A DNA stretch of 64,000 nt from Scenedesmus sp. ARA3. Its lineage: Eukaryota; Chlorophyta; Chlorophyceae; Sphaeropleales; Scenedesmaceae. Each line of letters starts with the position of its first letter. Positions within the stretch are counted from its first letter, which is position 1. The position numbers and the translations under genes were made by a program. Shown here piece after piece: positions 21,768 through 51,656 of the stretch. The notes beneath the pieces are model-generated. The model ran no database searches and was not told the origin of the DNA. It saw nothing but the letters and a program-made list of their open reading frames with translations. The stretch spans positions 1 to 64,000 of the forward strand of contig RWJK01001560.1 of NCBI GenBank assembly GCA_004335835.1. Reading direction: 5' to 3'.

Positions 21768-24071
21768 ATGTCGAGCACCACCAGAACATCCGTGCTCCTG
21801 GTACTGCTCATCGCTGCAGCAAGTGCAGGGCTGCAGCAGGCTGGCGCCAGCGCTAAACCCGCCTCAGTGGATGCGGCGCACATGAAATGGCGCACCTCCT
21901 GCAAGAAGATGAAAGAAGCAACACGATCTGCGGTCAACAAGGTCATTTGGCCCACCAGCATGAAGATCGCCCTCAGTGGCGTCCCACCGCCAGAGTTCAG
22001 CGCCAAAGTGAACGGCAGGATTGCACCAGTAGGAACCTTCCAGGTAAGCGCCACGCCTGCCGGGCTGGTGTGTAACGGTCAGCAGTGACTTGGCTGCAGG
22101 CAAAAGCTTTGCATGTCAGCCTTTTTGCGGCTACGATTGCCAGCTGCGACCCGAGAGCGGCAGCGAGCAGCCATGATACCCGACACAAAAACTAGCTGGA
22201 AGCAACAGGATTTTAATTCATGCTCGGCTGGCCTATGCCATCCCAATCGCATTACACACATGTGTTTGCCACATCACATGCTGGCATTGTAGCACCATAA
22301 ACGCAGCTGTCCTCTTGGGGCTCCGACGCAGTCAAGGCCAAGCCGGCTAAGATGTTTTACATGCTAACTTACATACAAGCTTAGGCTGCACACAATCATT
22401 GCATCAACCGTGAGCCCATTTTTAGTAAGCAACCCCCAGCTGCCAGCTGCTGCGACACAGCAGCAGTTGTAGTGCTGCTGGCTGTGGTTGCAACGGCCTC
22501 TGCAGAGCATCCACGCATAATTGGTGGCTTGGTGGATGGGCACGCTGTTGTAGCTGTCGTTAGCAAGCTGACAGCACGCAATGCTGTGTTGATTCCCTCT
22601 GCAGACCAACCTCGGTGCTCTGGAGTACTTCTACAGGTGTGATGTCTGCAGCAGCGACCAGCAGCTGCCCACCAATGCAGAGATCGTGTTCAGCCAGAGG
22701 TAGTGTCTGCAGCAGTGACCAGCAGCTGCGCACTAATGCAGAGATAGCAAAGCACACCCTGTTGGCACAGCAGCTGGCAAAACACCAGGCCATGCACTTA
22801 AGTGCACGTGCATGTAAAACGCGCGTTTAAATTGCCTGATGCGCACAGCAGTCAACTCTTGCCCCTGCTGCAGTCATCTGATCCATCGCCTCAACCTCCA
22901 TGCATGCCAGCTGCTGGCACCTCCACAGTCCGCTTGCTGACATGCTAGCCTGCTGTACACCTGCTTGCTGCCTGCTCACACACCTGCCCTGCTGTGCCCT
23001 GCTAGGCTGGCCGGACCACTGGAGTTGAACGACACAACAACTGCACGCTGTGTCGGCGTCACCGAGCGCTGGATGGTGTGTGAGCCTGGCAAGCGCCAGG
23101 TGGCATTCGAGGTGCTGTTCCACTTTGTGAACCCCCTGCTGCAGCAGATCGGCAGCCCTGTGGGGGCCACCTGGAACATATCGGCCATGGGCGTGTTTGT
23201 GTTCGACAGGGAGGGCCGCATCTGCTCGTGAGTGGCAAATGGCCTGTGGAGCTGCATGCAGCGCGTTGCTCAAGTGCAGCAGCAGGTGTCACAGCATGAG
23301 CAAGGGTGGTGAGGTGTAGAGGCACCTATTGTGGAGCTCAGGCACAACAGCTGCTGACGCTGCATGCAGCCGTGGTGGTTGCACACAGTGTGCTGTGCCG
23401 CATGATAGATGCTCATGCCAAAACGCTGCCGTGAAATTTGGGATCGAGCACGCCAGTCAGAGTGTAAGCAGCATGCACGTGCAACAAGTGACATTTTCAA
23501 GCAGGTGGCAGCTTTCTGGCGGTGTGCTTGCTGCAAGGTACACATGGGGCAGACATGCTGGCTCAACTCTGCCACAGCGCTGCTGCGCATCCCTGTCTTC
23601 GCACAATGGCCTTTGATGTAACATGCACACTCGGCCGCATGGTATTGACAACAAGAATGCACGTGCTGCCACTGCCTGGTGTGCCATTTCAGGTATGACT
23701 GGGACCTGCGCAGGCTGGGTCTGGTGGTTGAGGCCGCCTGGGCGCCGCTGTATCAGCTGGTTGGCGGTGAGGCTGTTTTCAATGAGCAGCTGGTGCAGCT
23801 GACCTGCCAGGCATCAGCAGCTTTCTGCACAGGCACCAACAGCCAGTACAACAACCAGGCCGACTGTGAGAAGTTCCTCCGGAGCCTGCCAGTTGGAAAC
23901 TATGACAGCGCTGACCAAGACAATCTTATCTGCCGCTCACTGCATGCGGCACTTGTGCCGCTGCGGCCTGCGGTGCACTGCGCGCACATCGGCCCGAGCG
24001 GCGGCGGCAAGTGCGTGCCGCACCCTCCCAACTCGCTGTTCACAGATGACTTCTCCGTGTGCTCCACGTAG
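21768..24071 (+). CDS. Secreted Cys-containing protein of unknown function
   Basis: Four exons: 21768-22043, 22605-22699, 23006-23227 and 23693-24071, about 323 residues with consistent phase. The start is a clear signal peptide: MSSTTRTSVLLVLLIAAASAG. The mature part has a mixed alpha/beta pattern (TNAEIVFSQRLAGPLELND, then RQVAFEVLFHFVNPLL, then a WDLRRLGLVVEAAW segment). That layout recalls NTF2/SnoaL-like folds, but I cannot name the family. Paired cysteines (CDVC; TCQASAAFC; the C-terminal VHCAH, GGGKCVP and FSVCS) suggest disulphide bonds outside the cytosol. For exon 2 I prefer the longer form ending at 22699, since it adds the CDVC pair and a continuous strand; a donor at 22637 gives a shorter form in the same phase. 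Exon 2's 3' end is duplicated in the next intron. Confidence 0.68.
22644..22748 (+). repeat. Tandem duplication of exon 2 3' end (61-base unit)
   Basis: The stretch starting GTCTGCAGCAGCGACCAGCA at 22644 recurs from 22705 with a few substitutions, through TGCAGAGAT. The first copy reads in frame as CDVCSSDQQLPTNAE inside the secreted-protein gene. The second lies in the intron and has lost a usable donor. Confidence 0.82.
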
Positions 24072-24150
24072 TATACATGTGGCGTGACACGCAGGGAGCA
24101 GCTTGAGTTGTTCATGCTGCCAGCGCAGTGCTGCATGCGGGCGGGCGTTG

Positions 24151-24171
24151 GCAGATCTTGCCAAGATCTGC
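24151..24171. repeat. 10-bp inverted repeat after secreted-protein gene
   Basis: GCAGATCTTG, a single C, then CAAGATCTGC. It begins 80 bases after the stop codon and so is probably in the 3' untranslated region. Confidence 0.85.
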
Positions 24172-24309
24172 AATGATCAAGACATGGTGGTGATGATGAG
24201 ACCTGGATGAGCTGCGGTCGTGACCTCCGTTTTATCTGCGTTCATGATATGCATGACACGTTCAGGCAAGTGTTTGCGGTCACGCCTGCATGTGCGGCTG
24301 AGGCTTTGC

Positions 24310-24382
24310 CTGGTGTGCATGCAAGAGCATGGTGTGCCTCGGCGCCAACGGCGGCAAGTGCATGCCTCTGCCGTAAATACTT
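24310..24382 (+). pseudogene. Possible remnant of a second secreted-protein C-terminus
   Basis: One frame reads CKSMVCLGANGGKCMPLP and then stops. It resembles the GPSGGGKCVPHP region of the gene 300 bases upstream. No intact upstream exon was found. This may be a decayed tandem paralogue or a chance match. Confidence 0.25.
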
Positions 24383-25255
24383 TCGCAATGTGCTTGCTAA
24401 GCTCCGCTGCTGGCTGGGTGTTCAGCAAGTTGCTGTACGGCTGGCTCTAGAGAAAATCTTCAATAAAGGCACTACCAGTGCTCATGCATGCAGCATATGC
24501 TGCAAAGTACGCATGTACCAAAATTCACAGGGTTTGCTGGTTTGCGAAGCTCTTCAATATGCAGTACTGCGTCTGCCAGGCAACCACTGGTAGCAAATTA
24601 GACACGTGTTGACAGTGTGCATCTGCATTTGGCCAGACTCAGCTGTAGTTTGCTGTTGACAGCGCCTGAATGGACTAGACCATCATATGATTGATATTGC
24701 ATCAGCAGCACCATTGCCATCACCATTGCCATCATCATGTGCATGTTGATATGTGGTGGGATTACAGGTGGAAGCATGCAGCCACAGGTTTACGCGTGTG
24801 GCTCTTTCAGCATAGCGACAACGCTCCTCCAGGCATTGCTTCAGCAGGTGCAGTGCAAGCAGGCTGTTTTGCCCTGATTTGTCCATGCTCAGAGGTGTAC
24901 AGAGGGCAGCTGTTGTTTTACCTCCATGCCCTGAGGGTGCAGGCACCGATGCTGGATGGATGTGATGAGTTTCATGACTGCTTACTGCTGGAGGAGGTGG
25001 AGGGTGGTAGGACGCGTACCCATACGACATCCTAGTACTGTTTCTAACGAGGATCGTGTAACAGCAGGTGTACTCTCCATAGTCTGCTGCTGTGCTCGTG
25101 TTGTATGCCGGTGTAATTGCTTCAAGACAGCCTGTTGAGCAAACAAACAAGCAGGTGCTACAAAGCAGGCTCAATGCTTGGCCCCTTGCACAGCAGCACA
25201 AAGCCAGCGTACAATGTATGCGCATGATCAAGATGTGTTGCAAAGTGCTATGAAG

Positions 25256-25324
25256 CAGCAGCAATTTGCTGTCACATGTTACAAATTGACAGCAGCAATT
25301 CGCTGTCACATGTTACAAATTGAC
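25256..25324. repeat. Two tandem 34-base units carrying TGTAA on the minus strand
   Basis: AGCAGCAATTTGCTGTCACA plus TGTTACAAATTGAC occurs twice with one T/C difference. On the minus strand each unit contains TGTAA (25279-25283 and 25313-25317), 390-430 bases after the PHD-GNAT stop. The repeat may therefore duplicate a poly(A) signal. Confidence 0.75.
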
Positions 25325-25708
25325 CAACATCCGAGTGCTGTTACTCATAGCAGCAAACAAGGGAGCAAACCGCCCCTCAACTCCAAGGCCTCAACAGACA
25401 ACCAGTGGCTGCATCCAAGGCTGCAGGGCAGGCTGCTGCCCTAAGCAACAAAAGAACAGCATGGCAGCACCATGCCAGCTGCACAGCAGCCAGTCTTAGC
25501 GTGCAGGGCGCATGCCGCCATTGCCAAACTCTGTTGAGCATGAACACGCGGCTGATACTTGTTGGTAACCTACTTGTTGAACAAGCAAGCATATGCCAGG
25601 CCCTGGCTACTTCCCTTTGTATCCTACACCCCAGCAAGGTCTTACTGAAGGATCGGACGTCTTGCCAGAAACATAAGCGCAAACTAGCCAGCAGTGTCCA
25701 AAGGACCT

Positions 25709-28135
25709 CTACCCGCTGTGTACCGGCCTCCCAACACCAGTGACACCCATCACTCCACACGTGCTGCTGCCGTGCTGCGCACCGTTCTTCCAGCCGCTGC
25801 TGCTGTTGTAGGCAGCAATGCCAGCCGCAATGCCTGCAGCTTTGCCCTTGCCCAGCCCAGCAGCAGCAGCAGCAGCAGAACCCTGCAGGGGCGCTTGTGT
25901 CTGCTGCACCAGCTGCTGAGCTGTCAAGAAGTTGAAGCATGGCTGCAGGGGCTGCGTCTGCCGCTGCTTCGCCTCTGGAGCCCTGGGCGGCAGCTGGCGC
26001 TGCTGCTGCTGCTGCTGTGGTGCTGCCAAATGCATTTGCTGGTGCAGCACTTGCTGATGCCGCGGCGCCATCTGCTGCTGCTGCTGCTGGAGCCACAAGT
26101 GTCCCTGCTGCTGCTGCTGCCGGCGCTGCTGCTGAGCTGCACGCAGCACATCAGGGGACCTGCCAGTTGCATCAGCAGCAATGCCTGGACCTGCAGCTGC
26201 ACTACCACCACCGACAGCAGCACCACCACCAGCACCTGCACCAGCCATCGCTGCAGCTATGACGCCTGCTGCTCCTGCTGCTGCTGCTGTAGATGCTGGC
26301 CCTGCATGCACTGCCCTCCTGAACCTGGGCAGGGGCAGCAGCGTCTCTGCAGCCAGCCGCTTTGTCACAAACGGCACGTAGCTGTAGCGCAGCAGCATGT
26401 GCCGCGGCAGCTGCATCCAGTCATCCACACTGGGCGCAGGCCCATACTTCAGCTGCAGCGCCCAGCAAGCCTTCAAGTCCTTCGGCTGCTGCTGCTGCTG
26501 CTGTTCAGCTGCACACCCCTGCTCGCCATCACTGCCACTGCTGCTGCTGCTGCTGCTGCCAGCCGCCTCTAACCCCTGAGATGCCAGCGGCACCTTATCC
26601 AGTCCCAGCAGATGCAGCGAGCTGCCTGGTGCCGCACCTATCCCATCCCGTGTGCCTGGCTCCCGCTGCCACGTCGGCAGCAGCGACAGCCCCACACCCG
26701 GCTTCACTGTCCCACCCAATGCAGGCATCCACGCCTGCTGTACGCCACACCCTTCAAGCGCAAAGCGCTCGATGCAGCCCACCAGCAGCCTCCCCAGCCG
26801 CTTGCGCTGCAGCTGCTGCAGCGTGGCTGCCAGGGAAACTTCTAACACTGCCGGGCCATGCAGCCGCAGCAGCGCCGCTGACGCCAAAGTACTGCCCACC
26901 CAGAGCACCGCAACATGGAAGTGAGACAGATCTAGCAGGCCGCCAGACGTGTTGTGCCTCAGGCCCGCTACCAGCCAAGGTAGGGTGTCTTGGAAGCTCC
27001 GCACCTCCCAGGCTGGCCCCAGCTGCTGACTCAGCAGCAGCAGCACATCTCGCAGCACCTGAGCCAGTACTACAGCCTGCTGGCGGCTGTAGCCTGCAGC
27101 AATGCCTGTGCCTAGCAGGCCAGCTGGCACTGCTGCTGCTGCTGCTGCTGCTGCTGAGCCAGGCTTGCTGCCAGGCTTTGGAGGTGTGAGCGGTGCTGCT
27201 GCTGCCAGCGCTGCCTTGGCATCATCAGCTGTGTCGCGAGCCTCACCCGCTGCAAGTGCTGCTGCAACTGCTGCAGGCTGGATCAGCTGCCATGATACAG
27301 GGGTGCCATCCGGAAGTGCATCCAGCTGCACCACACCCCGTGCACACTGCTGTGCCATTTGCAGGGCCACCTGCTGGCAGCGCTGGCTGCAGAAGTACGG
27401 CTCAAGCCCTTGCTGCTGCTGCTGCTGCTTGTCCTGCTGCTGCTGCTGCTGTTTCTTGCCCTTGCCTGCTTTGGTGGGTTGAGCTGGGCTCTTAGGCTGC
27501 TGCGATGTGCTCAGCTGCAGCTGCATGTGCTGCTGGCGCAGTGCAGCAGGTAGGCAGGTGACGTGGCACGCCTGCTGGCAGCAGCAGCAGTGGATGGCAG
27601 CAGCATCTCCGCTGCAGCAGCTGCTGCTGCTGTCAGGCTGCGTGGTGCTCCCGTGGTTGCCGGCATCACCTGCACAATCAGCATAGGATGGGGCGCAGCT
27701 GCTGTGCATCAGGGGTGTGCTGTGTTTGGCAGGTCCTAAACTGTGCATAATATCAAAACGTCATGCATGTCCAGGATGGAGAGCAAGACGAGCGCAGGCA
27801 TGCATGGGGGCAATGACGTAGCGCAGCTGCGTCAACTGGGTGCATCGCATGCTTGCGGGGTTTGTAAGGCAGCTAGGTGTTCATAGCCGCTGAATGCGCT
27901 GCACCTACCAGATCTGTGTCGCTTGGCCCTTGGTGCTGCATCCTCCTTTTCTTCATGCAATTGCACATCCGCTGCCGTAGCTGCTGCTGTGCCTGCTGCT
28001 GCACTGCTGCTGCCAGCCTCCGGCGGTGCTGGGCTGTTTTGGGGCTCCTGCTGCAGCCACTGGCGCAGCTGCTGCGGGCAGCAGTAGCCAGGCCCTGAGG
28101 GCAGCTGCTGGTGCTGCTGGACCCGGGCCTGCAAG

Positions 28136-28176
<41 letters not shown>

Positions 28177-28872
28177 ACGTGAAATCGTGTGATGAGGTGC
28201 ACAAACACCAGCATGCATGGATACAGCTGCAGCAGGAACAAAGCTGCCGTGCTGTGAGGGCCGTTGATGTCTGTCGTAAGTATACAGCGATGCTGCCCTT
28301 GGACGCAATGCTGCCCACTACTGCTGCCCACTGCTGCTGCTCAACTGTGCTGCCTCATTCAATGTAACCGTCGCTGCCCCAGCACACACCCACACACCTG
28401 CAGCTGCTTCTGCTGCACTGGCACCAGCTGTGTGTTAATGCATGGCAGCTGCTGCTGGCTGCGGGTGGGCTTGCCACACTCCTTGCAGCTGCACAAGGGG
28501 CAGAAGAAGTCCTCATGCTCGCCTGGCATCTGGCTTAGGCCTATGCAGGCCAGATGGTACACAGCACGGCAACCATCACAGCACAGCACGTCTCCCTGCA
28601 GCAGAGCGGTGGCAGGTGCAGCAGGATGTGTTAGATGTGGTGAGGGGATTGATGTCGGAAGCGTGCGGCGCTTGCACTTGCCGTGGCTCGTGTTTGACAA
28701 AGCACTGTGCAGTGACAGGTCGGTGTGTGTATTGCAGAGCGGTGTGCATGTGCAGCCCTGCTGTTGCTGCTGGCCGAGTGAAATGACAACTCAATTGGTG
28801 GCCTTACCCCTCCAGAGCATGCCCAGCAGCAGGCATCAGTCAGTTCATCACCAGGCAGGTCTCCCAGAAGGC
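25709..28872 (-). CDS. PHD-finger and GNAT acetyltransferase-like nuclear protein (IDM1-like); 5' end unresolved
   Basis: Exons found: 28872-28808, 28595-28398, 28128-27909 and 27669-25709, at least 813 residues; the first listed exon needs one more base of phase from an unseen upstream exon. Exons 1-2 form a PHD finger: CCWACSGG, LCCDGC, YHLAC, FFCPLC, then CKECGK. A second zinc-binding block (CCSGDAAAIHCCC, ACHVTCLP, YFCSQRC) opens the last exon. A GNAT fold follows, with HVAVLWVGSTLASAALL, VLEVSLAA and an acetyl-CoA-loop-like QRKRLGRLLVG, then RFALEGCGVQQAWMPALG. The order PHD, PHD-like, GNAT is that of plant histone acetyltransferase-like proteins such as Arabidopsis IDM1/ROS4, which acetylates histone H3 to oppose DNA methylation. 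The loop departs from the usual R/Q-x-x-G-x-G/A form, so activity is uncertain. The last exon ends in a long Gln/Ala tail. Confidence 0.78.
28138..28173 (-). repeat. (CTG)12 on the sense strand just before a 3' splice site
   Basis: On the minus strand twelve CTG units run to within ten bases of the acceptor TTCTTGCAG at 28129 in the PHD-GNAT gene. The tract sits where a polypyrimidine tract is expected. Confidence 0.85.
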
Positions 28873-29497
28873 CTGGCAGCAGCAGCAGCAGCAGCAGTAC
28901 AGGCAGGGGCAAGGGTGAGGTGATGCAGCGCATTCGGCGCAGGCAACATATAGAAGAAAGATATTATGTACTACGATACGGTTGCGAGGTCAACAACCAC
29001 AGGAACAGGGGAGTTCTGTCTGCTGCTCCCAGTCACTGCATGCAGACTCTGAAGATGCTGTGCAAATGCATAATACGGGTGTACCGGGCTGCCAGCTCTT
29101 GCTCGTAATGCCTAACTGGACGTTGCTGTTGCATTATGTATAAGTGCACCTTTGGGCCGTGGTGGTGAACTCCGTGTTGACATCGTTGTTGCCTTCCTTT
29201 GCAGTGCAACTTGTCCGCACGGAAAAAGCAAAATACATTGCACTTGTCAATATCGAACATAAAGGGCAGTTGCACAGCGACCACAGCCAACAATTCCTAA
29301 ACGCACAGCCCCGTTGTGAGCCCTGGCCCTAGCAGCGGTTACGATGTTAATTTCGGCAAGGCCGGTCGCGTGTTCCCCAGTCACCGTTCCTTAAACCCGT
29401 TCTAGCCTGTTACTGCAGCGTGTGAGCCAAGAATTCGTGTGCGTCCGAGTACAACCAGCCAACAGCAGCTCTGAGTCCCAACGCAGTGCTGAGCACT
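28873..29497. promoter_or_regulatory. Divergent interval between PHD-GNAT and zinc-finger genes
   Basis: It should contain the missing 5' exon(s) of the PHD-GNAT gene near the left side and the promoter of the zinc-finger gene on the right. From about 28940 to 29490 the sequence is free of triplet repeats and of lower GC. No defined element is recognised. Confidence 0.4.
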
Positions 29498-30132
29498 ATG
29501 GATCACGGCAGATCATTACAGGACTCTGCCAGGCAGCTCAAGAACACCATGAGGAATAGGGAACGGCGCCGGGAAGGAGGGCAGGATGAGGTAGGCACCA
29601 CTGTTGCTGCTACCTGCCTGTGTGAATGAATCTGCTCACATATCGCCTTACTATCCTGCTTGTGCCCGTGCTTGTGCAGGGTGATGCATATGGCGACAGG
29701 AGGCAGAGAAAGAAGCGCAGTGAGCCCTTGAGAGCAGCACAGGAAGCATATGCAGCAGTGATGGCAGCAGCAAGCATGGCAGTGCCTGAGCTGCTACGCT
29801 GCGAGCTGTGTCAGGTAAGCAGCAGCTGCAGCAGCAGCAAGCTTGCAATACACCGCAATGTGTTCATGTACATCGTAGCTTTCAGCACTCGGGCCATGTT
29901 TTGAACGCCAAAATGGTGGTTGCTGGGAGTGATATGCTGCTTTGCAGCTGCAGGCCCTAATCCTCCTGCCCCACATGTTGAGCGCACACCAGCGCACGCA
30001 ACAGATCAGTGTGCTGCTGTACTGCCAGCGCAGCCTGCAAAGTGGACGCATGCGGTTCGCATTGTGCGCTGGGGTTCACGTAATACAAGATTGGCACCAA
30101 ACTTGTATTGCATGCCTGCCTTGCCCTGCCTC

Positions 30133-30166
<34 letters not shown>

Positions 30167-31442
30167 AGGCGAGCTTCACTGATGAGGCGCAGATGCAGCA
30201 GCACCTGGCAGGCCCCGTGCACAAAAAGGCGGAGCACAAGGCAGCCCAGGAGGCAGCAAAGCGGCAGCACCTCAACCAGTACGCAGCAGTGGCGGAGGAC
30301 GCACTCGGCGCAGCAGCATGGCAGGGCGGCAGGGACCTGGCATCACTACGGCCGGGCCAGAGGCAGCAGCAGGGCCCCAGGCAGCAGCAGCAGCAGCAGC
30401 GCGGCGGCCATCAAGGGCAGCGAGGCGGCCGGCAGCAGCAGCAGCAGCAGGGCCGGGGTGAGGAGCTGCTTACGCATGAACAGGCACTGGCACAGGCTCG
30501 GCAGGCCGACCCACTGTCACTAGATGGTGAGGCAACAGCTGCTAGTGGCTTGCTCTTAGCTGGGTACAGCATGCTTGATTTTATGGACGCAATTCTTTGC
30601 GCGGTGCTGGCAGATTGCCCTGGGCCTTTGTACAGTGCTGATGGCCTAGTTGCATGTCATTGCACGTTGCAGCACAGCGGAAAGGGCCCAGGCATCAGCA
30701 TAGCAGCATGTTGTGCCTGAGCAGTTGTAGCGAAGTGAAGTGAGCAATAGCTGCTGTGTGGTGTTTGGATTAAAAGTACGGGTTGCAATGGGACGCATGC
30801 GCGCAGCTGCACACCTGCACTTCAGCAGCAGCGCCCAACTGCTGACGTGGTCTCCGATGCCAAACATCGTGACTACTTCAACAAAGAAAGAAGGAAGTTA
30901 CAAATGGGTCCTATGGCGCTGACTGCCTTATGTACACGGTGTTGTGTTGTGCCGCAGGTTGGGTGCCGCCCAGCATACCAGCTGCACATGCCACGGCAGC
31001 TGCAGGTAGCAACGGCGCTGCTGCAGCGGCAGCAGAGCAGGACGACGAGCAGCAGCAGCTTCAACAGCAGCAGCAGCATAACCTGCAGCAGGAGCAGCAG
31101 CAGCAGCAGGTGGAAGATGATGACGATGGGCCGAGGCTGGGGCTGCTTGCAGGATATGGTGGCAGCAGCAGCGAAGATGATGAAAGTGACGAAGATGACG
31201 AAGGCGGGGAGGGTGAGGCTTTCCTGCAGAGGCAGAACAGCCAACAGCAGCAGCAGCAGCCACAGCAGCAGGCGCGGTTAGCGGAGGCAGGCGGCAGCGA
31301 TGGTGGTGCGGTTGCAGCTGCAACAGCAGCGGCAGCGGCTGCAGCGGGTGGCAGCGATGATGATGAGGGTGGGAGTGATGAGGAAGACTCCTCCAGCGAC
31401 GAGCCTGAAGGAGAGCAGGAGAAGTTTGAGTCGTTCTTTTGA
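29498..31442 (+). CDS. U1/matrin-type C2H2 zinc-finger nuclear protein
   Basis: Exons 29498-29590, 29680-29814, 30169-30526, about 30826-30907 and 30958-31442. Exon 1 starts MDHGRSLQDSARQLKNTM; exon 2 carries a basic RRQRKKRSE signal. One zinc finger spans the exon 2/3 junction: C-E-L-C-Q, then ASFTDEAQMQQHLAGPVHKK; the H-x5-H spacing is typical of U1-like/matrin fingers that bind RNA or splicing complexes. Exon 4 ends KHRDYFNKERRKLQMG and exon 5 continues GWVPPSIP, then a long Gln/acidic region and a final EKFESFF. The junction between exons 3 and 4 does not fit: the GTGAGG donor at 30527 leaves one base over, while the acceptor at 30825 needs none, so a microexon or another donor is missing from this model. 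A role in RNA processing is inferred only from the finger type. TGTAA lies at 31572-31576. Confidence 0.68.
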
Positions 31443-31571
31443 TCCAGCATGGTGTGTGCTGCTGGGAAGAAGCCAAAGCAGCAGCGTAAGGTGTACAGTC
31501 AGCCTAGGGTTTGGGCATTCGTATTGCACTTCTGTTGAGAAGCCTGTGGCATCTGATCTTTGTGTTGAGTG

Positions 31572-31576
31572 TGTAA
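31572..31576 (+). terminator. Candidate polyadenylation motif TGTAA after zinc-finger gene
   Basis: TGTAA lies 130 bases after the stop codon. The next gene starts at 31647, so the two transcription units are very tightly packed. Confidence 0.45.
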
Positions 31577-31646
31577 AGAAGTCATTGATGCTGGTTGCCG
31601 CGCTCTTCGTTCCCAATTGGTGATGTAGTGACCGGCTTGAGTCCCA

Positions 31647-35491
<3,845 letters not shown>

Positions 35492-36271
35492 TGGGTTGTT
35501 GTGGCGGTGGTGGCTGCTGCTGGGCGTGCACCAAGGAGCACGCCTGCCAGGCAAACTGTTCATTGCGGTTCATTGTTCAAACTGTTGTCACATTTGTGCG
35601 GCACAGTGCTGCGTCAGCAAGTGCCTGCTGCAGCAGCTGTTGACGCTGTACTGGGCACAGCGGCCCCACAACGTCGCTCTGATGATTGCGTGCATTGTTG
35701 GGGTGTTTTCGCATCAAATCAGCATGCTCGGGGTTGCAACCAGCTTGTTATGTTACCTTGGAGCAGCGGTTTTGCAAGGCCGCGATCGGCCACCCCATGT
35801 GGCTTTGCCTCGCAAGTGCTCAGCAACAGGTTGCACATAGCAATTTCAGCTTCATTCGTGATCCCTACTCGTGATCATTCAAGTAGACGTAGCAGGCATC
35901 GCGTTCAGGCCAACTTTGCGATCCGAATTGTCTATGTCCTCTGCATCTGTGAATGGACGACGATATCGCTTGTTACGAATTTAGCTTGCAGGAGCGTTAG
36001 CTATCATCATCGGCACCTGGTTTGTCGCTTTGTGGCTGGTGTATCCTGGTGCCAACCGTGATGGGCCAGGCCGATACTTCGTAGTCAGAAACAGGTACAG
36101 AAGCATATCTGCACGTCTCTCAGGGCCATCCCCTGCTTCGATTCATGAAGCTTCTGTCTGCTGCCGCTGTGCTTCAAATAGGGCAAGTTGATGTGTGTTG
36201 CTGCTGTGTTATGCTGCCTGTTGCATGTACAGCTTCTTCCGGCCAGCAGCTTGAGCACAGCCATCTCAGCC
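35492..36271. promoter_or_regulatory. Interval between FAD monooxygenase and Strawberry notch genes
   Basis: It holds the 3' untranslated region of the first gene and the promoter of the second. From about 35680 to 36100 the sequence is balanced in base composition and lacks triplet repeats, as do the other presumed promoters here. No TGTAA or TATA element could be assigned with confidence. Confidence 0.4.
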
Positions 36272-50792
<14,521 letters not shown>

Positions 50793-51656
50793 TGACAGCG
50801 CAGGGCCATGCATGGGGGGCCAGCGGTGCAGTGCTGGCTGCCATGTAACACAACGAACGACCTGCGGCCGGGAAAGCTGGTGGATCACATTGAACGCTGT
50901 TCTCATTCTGGGTGGCAGGCCTATACATGTGATCATGCCATATGGCTGTGCAGGCATAGGTCAGAATTAGTCATTTACCTTTGGTACAACCACGCTCGGT
51001 GCAAAAGAAGCCTGCATTGGACCAGTTTCAAAGTGACATGTGCGGGCCACCAGCGAAAACATGCACATGCCAGTGGGCAAACAAGGACACACAGGAATGC
51101 ACGCCCCAGCTGCCAGGCAGGGTGGAGTTGATACGTTCATCATACCCGTGCATTATCAACAACCTCGTCCCACTGCCTCAACACATGAGCAAGCAGCAGA
51201 TGCTGCGTCAATACATTGCCCACCTTACTGTGGCAGCAACACATTTAGCCTACTGACAAGTTGGCAGCGGTGGGCGGTTAGCAACGATGGCAACACCGAT
51301 GCACACGAGCCCAGGACATGAGACTGCTAGGCATCAGGTATACATTAGTTGCTTGCACACGCCAAGTGCTGCGTGTGCCTGTGCAACTAGCAGCAGGTGG
51401 TGCTGCTGTTCATTTCTATCAGCCCCAACCGTGCCACCAATCCTACTGAAAACAAACAGCAAACAAAATTGATTGCCACTCTCATGTCAGGCACCCTTGT
51501 ATGATACATGCACAGAACTGGATGCAGCAGTGCATCTGCCTGGTTGGCAATGGTACTGGAAACTCGTAGTATGCTGCAGGCGATCAGTGGCCCTCAGCTA
51601 CATATACTACACGGAAGCCGCTCACACCCTTGCGGTCCACACTTGCTATGCGCCAA
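50793..51656. other. Convergent interval after Strawberry notch gene
   Basis: The Strawberry notch and ML/NPC2-like genes end towards each other here. A TGTAA at 50844-50848, 50 bases after the stop, is a good poly(A) candidate for the former. No further gene is seen. Confidence 0.45.
50844..50848 (+). terminator. Candidate polyadenylation motif TGTAA after Strawberry notch gene
   Basis: TGTAA begins 52 bases after the stop codon, on the sense strand. Confidence 0.45.

Larger units (their letters stand above)
24072..25708. other. Convergent interval with hairpin, gene remnant and tandem repeat
   Basis: No complete gene is seen. It contains a 10-bp palindrome at 24151-24171, a short frame at about 24310-24382 that resembles the C-terminus of the preceding secreted protein, and a 34-base tandem repeat at 25256-25324. 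The right part is the likely 3' untranslated region of the PHD-GNAT gene. Confidence 0.45.

Noticed and set aside
24683..25309. 208-codon minus-strand open frame
   Set aside because: Starts without ATG, has no conserved segment and overlaps the convergent 3' regions.
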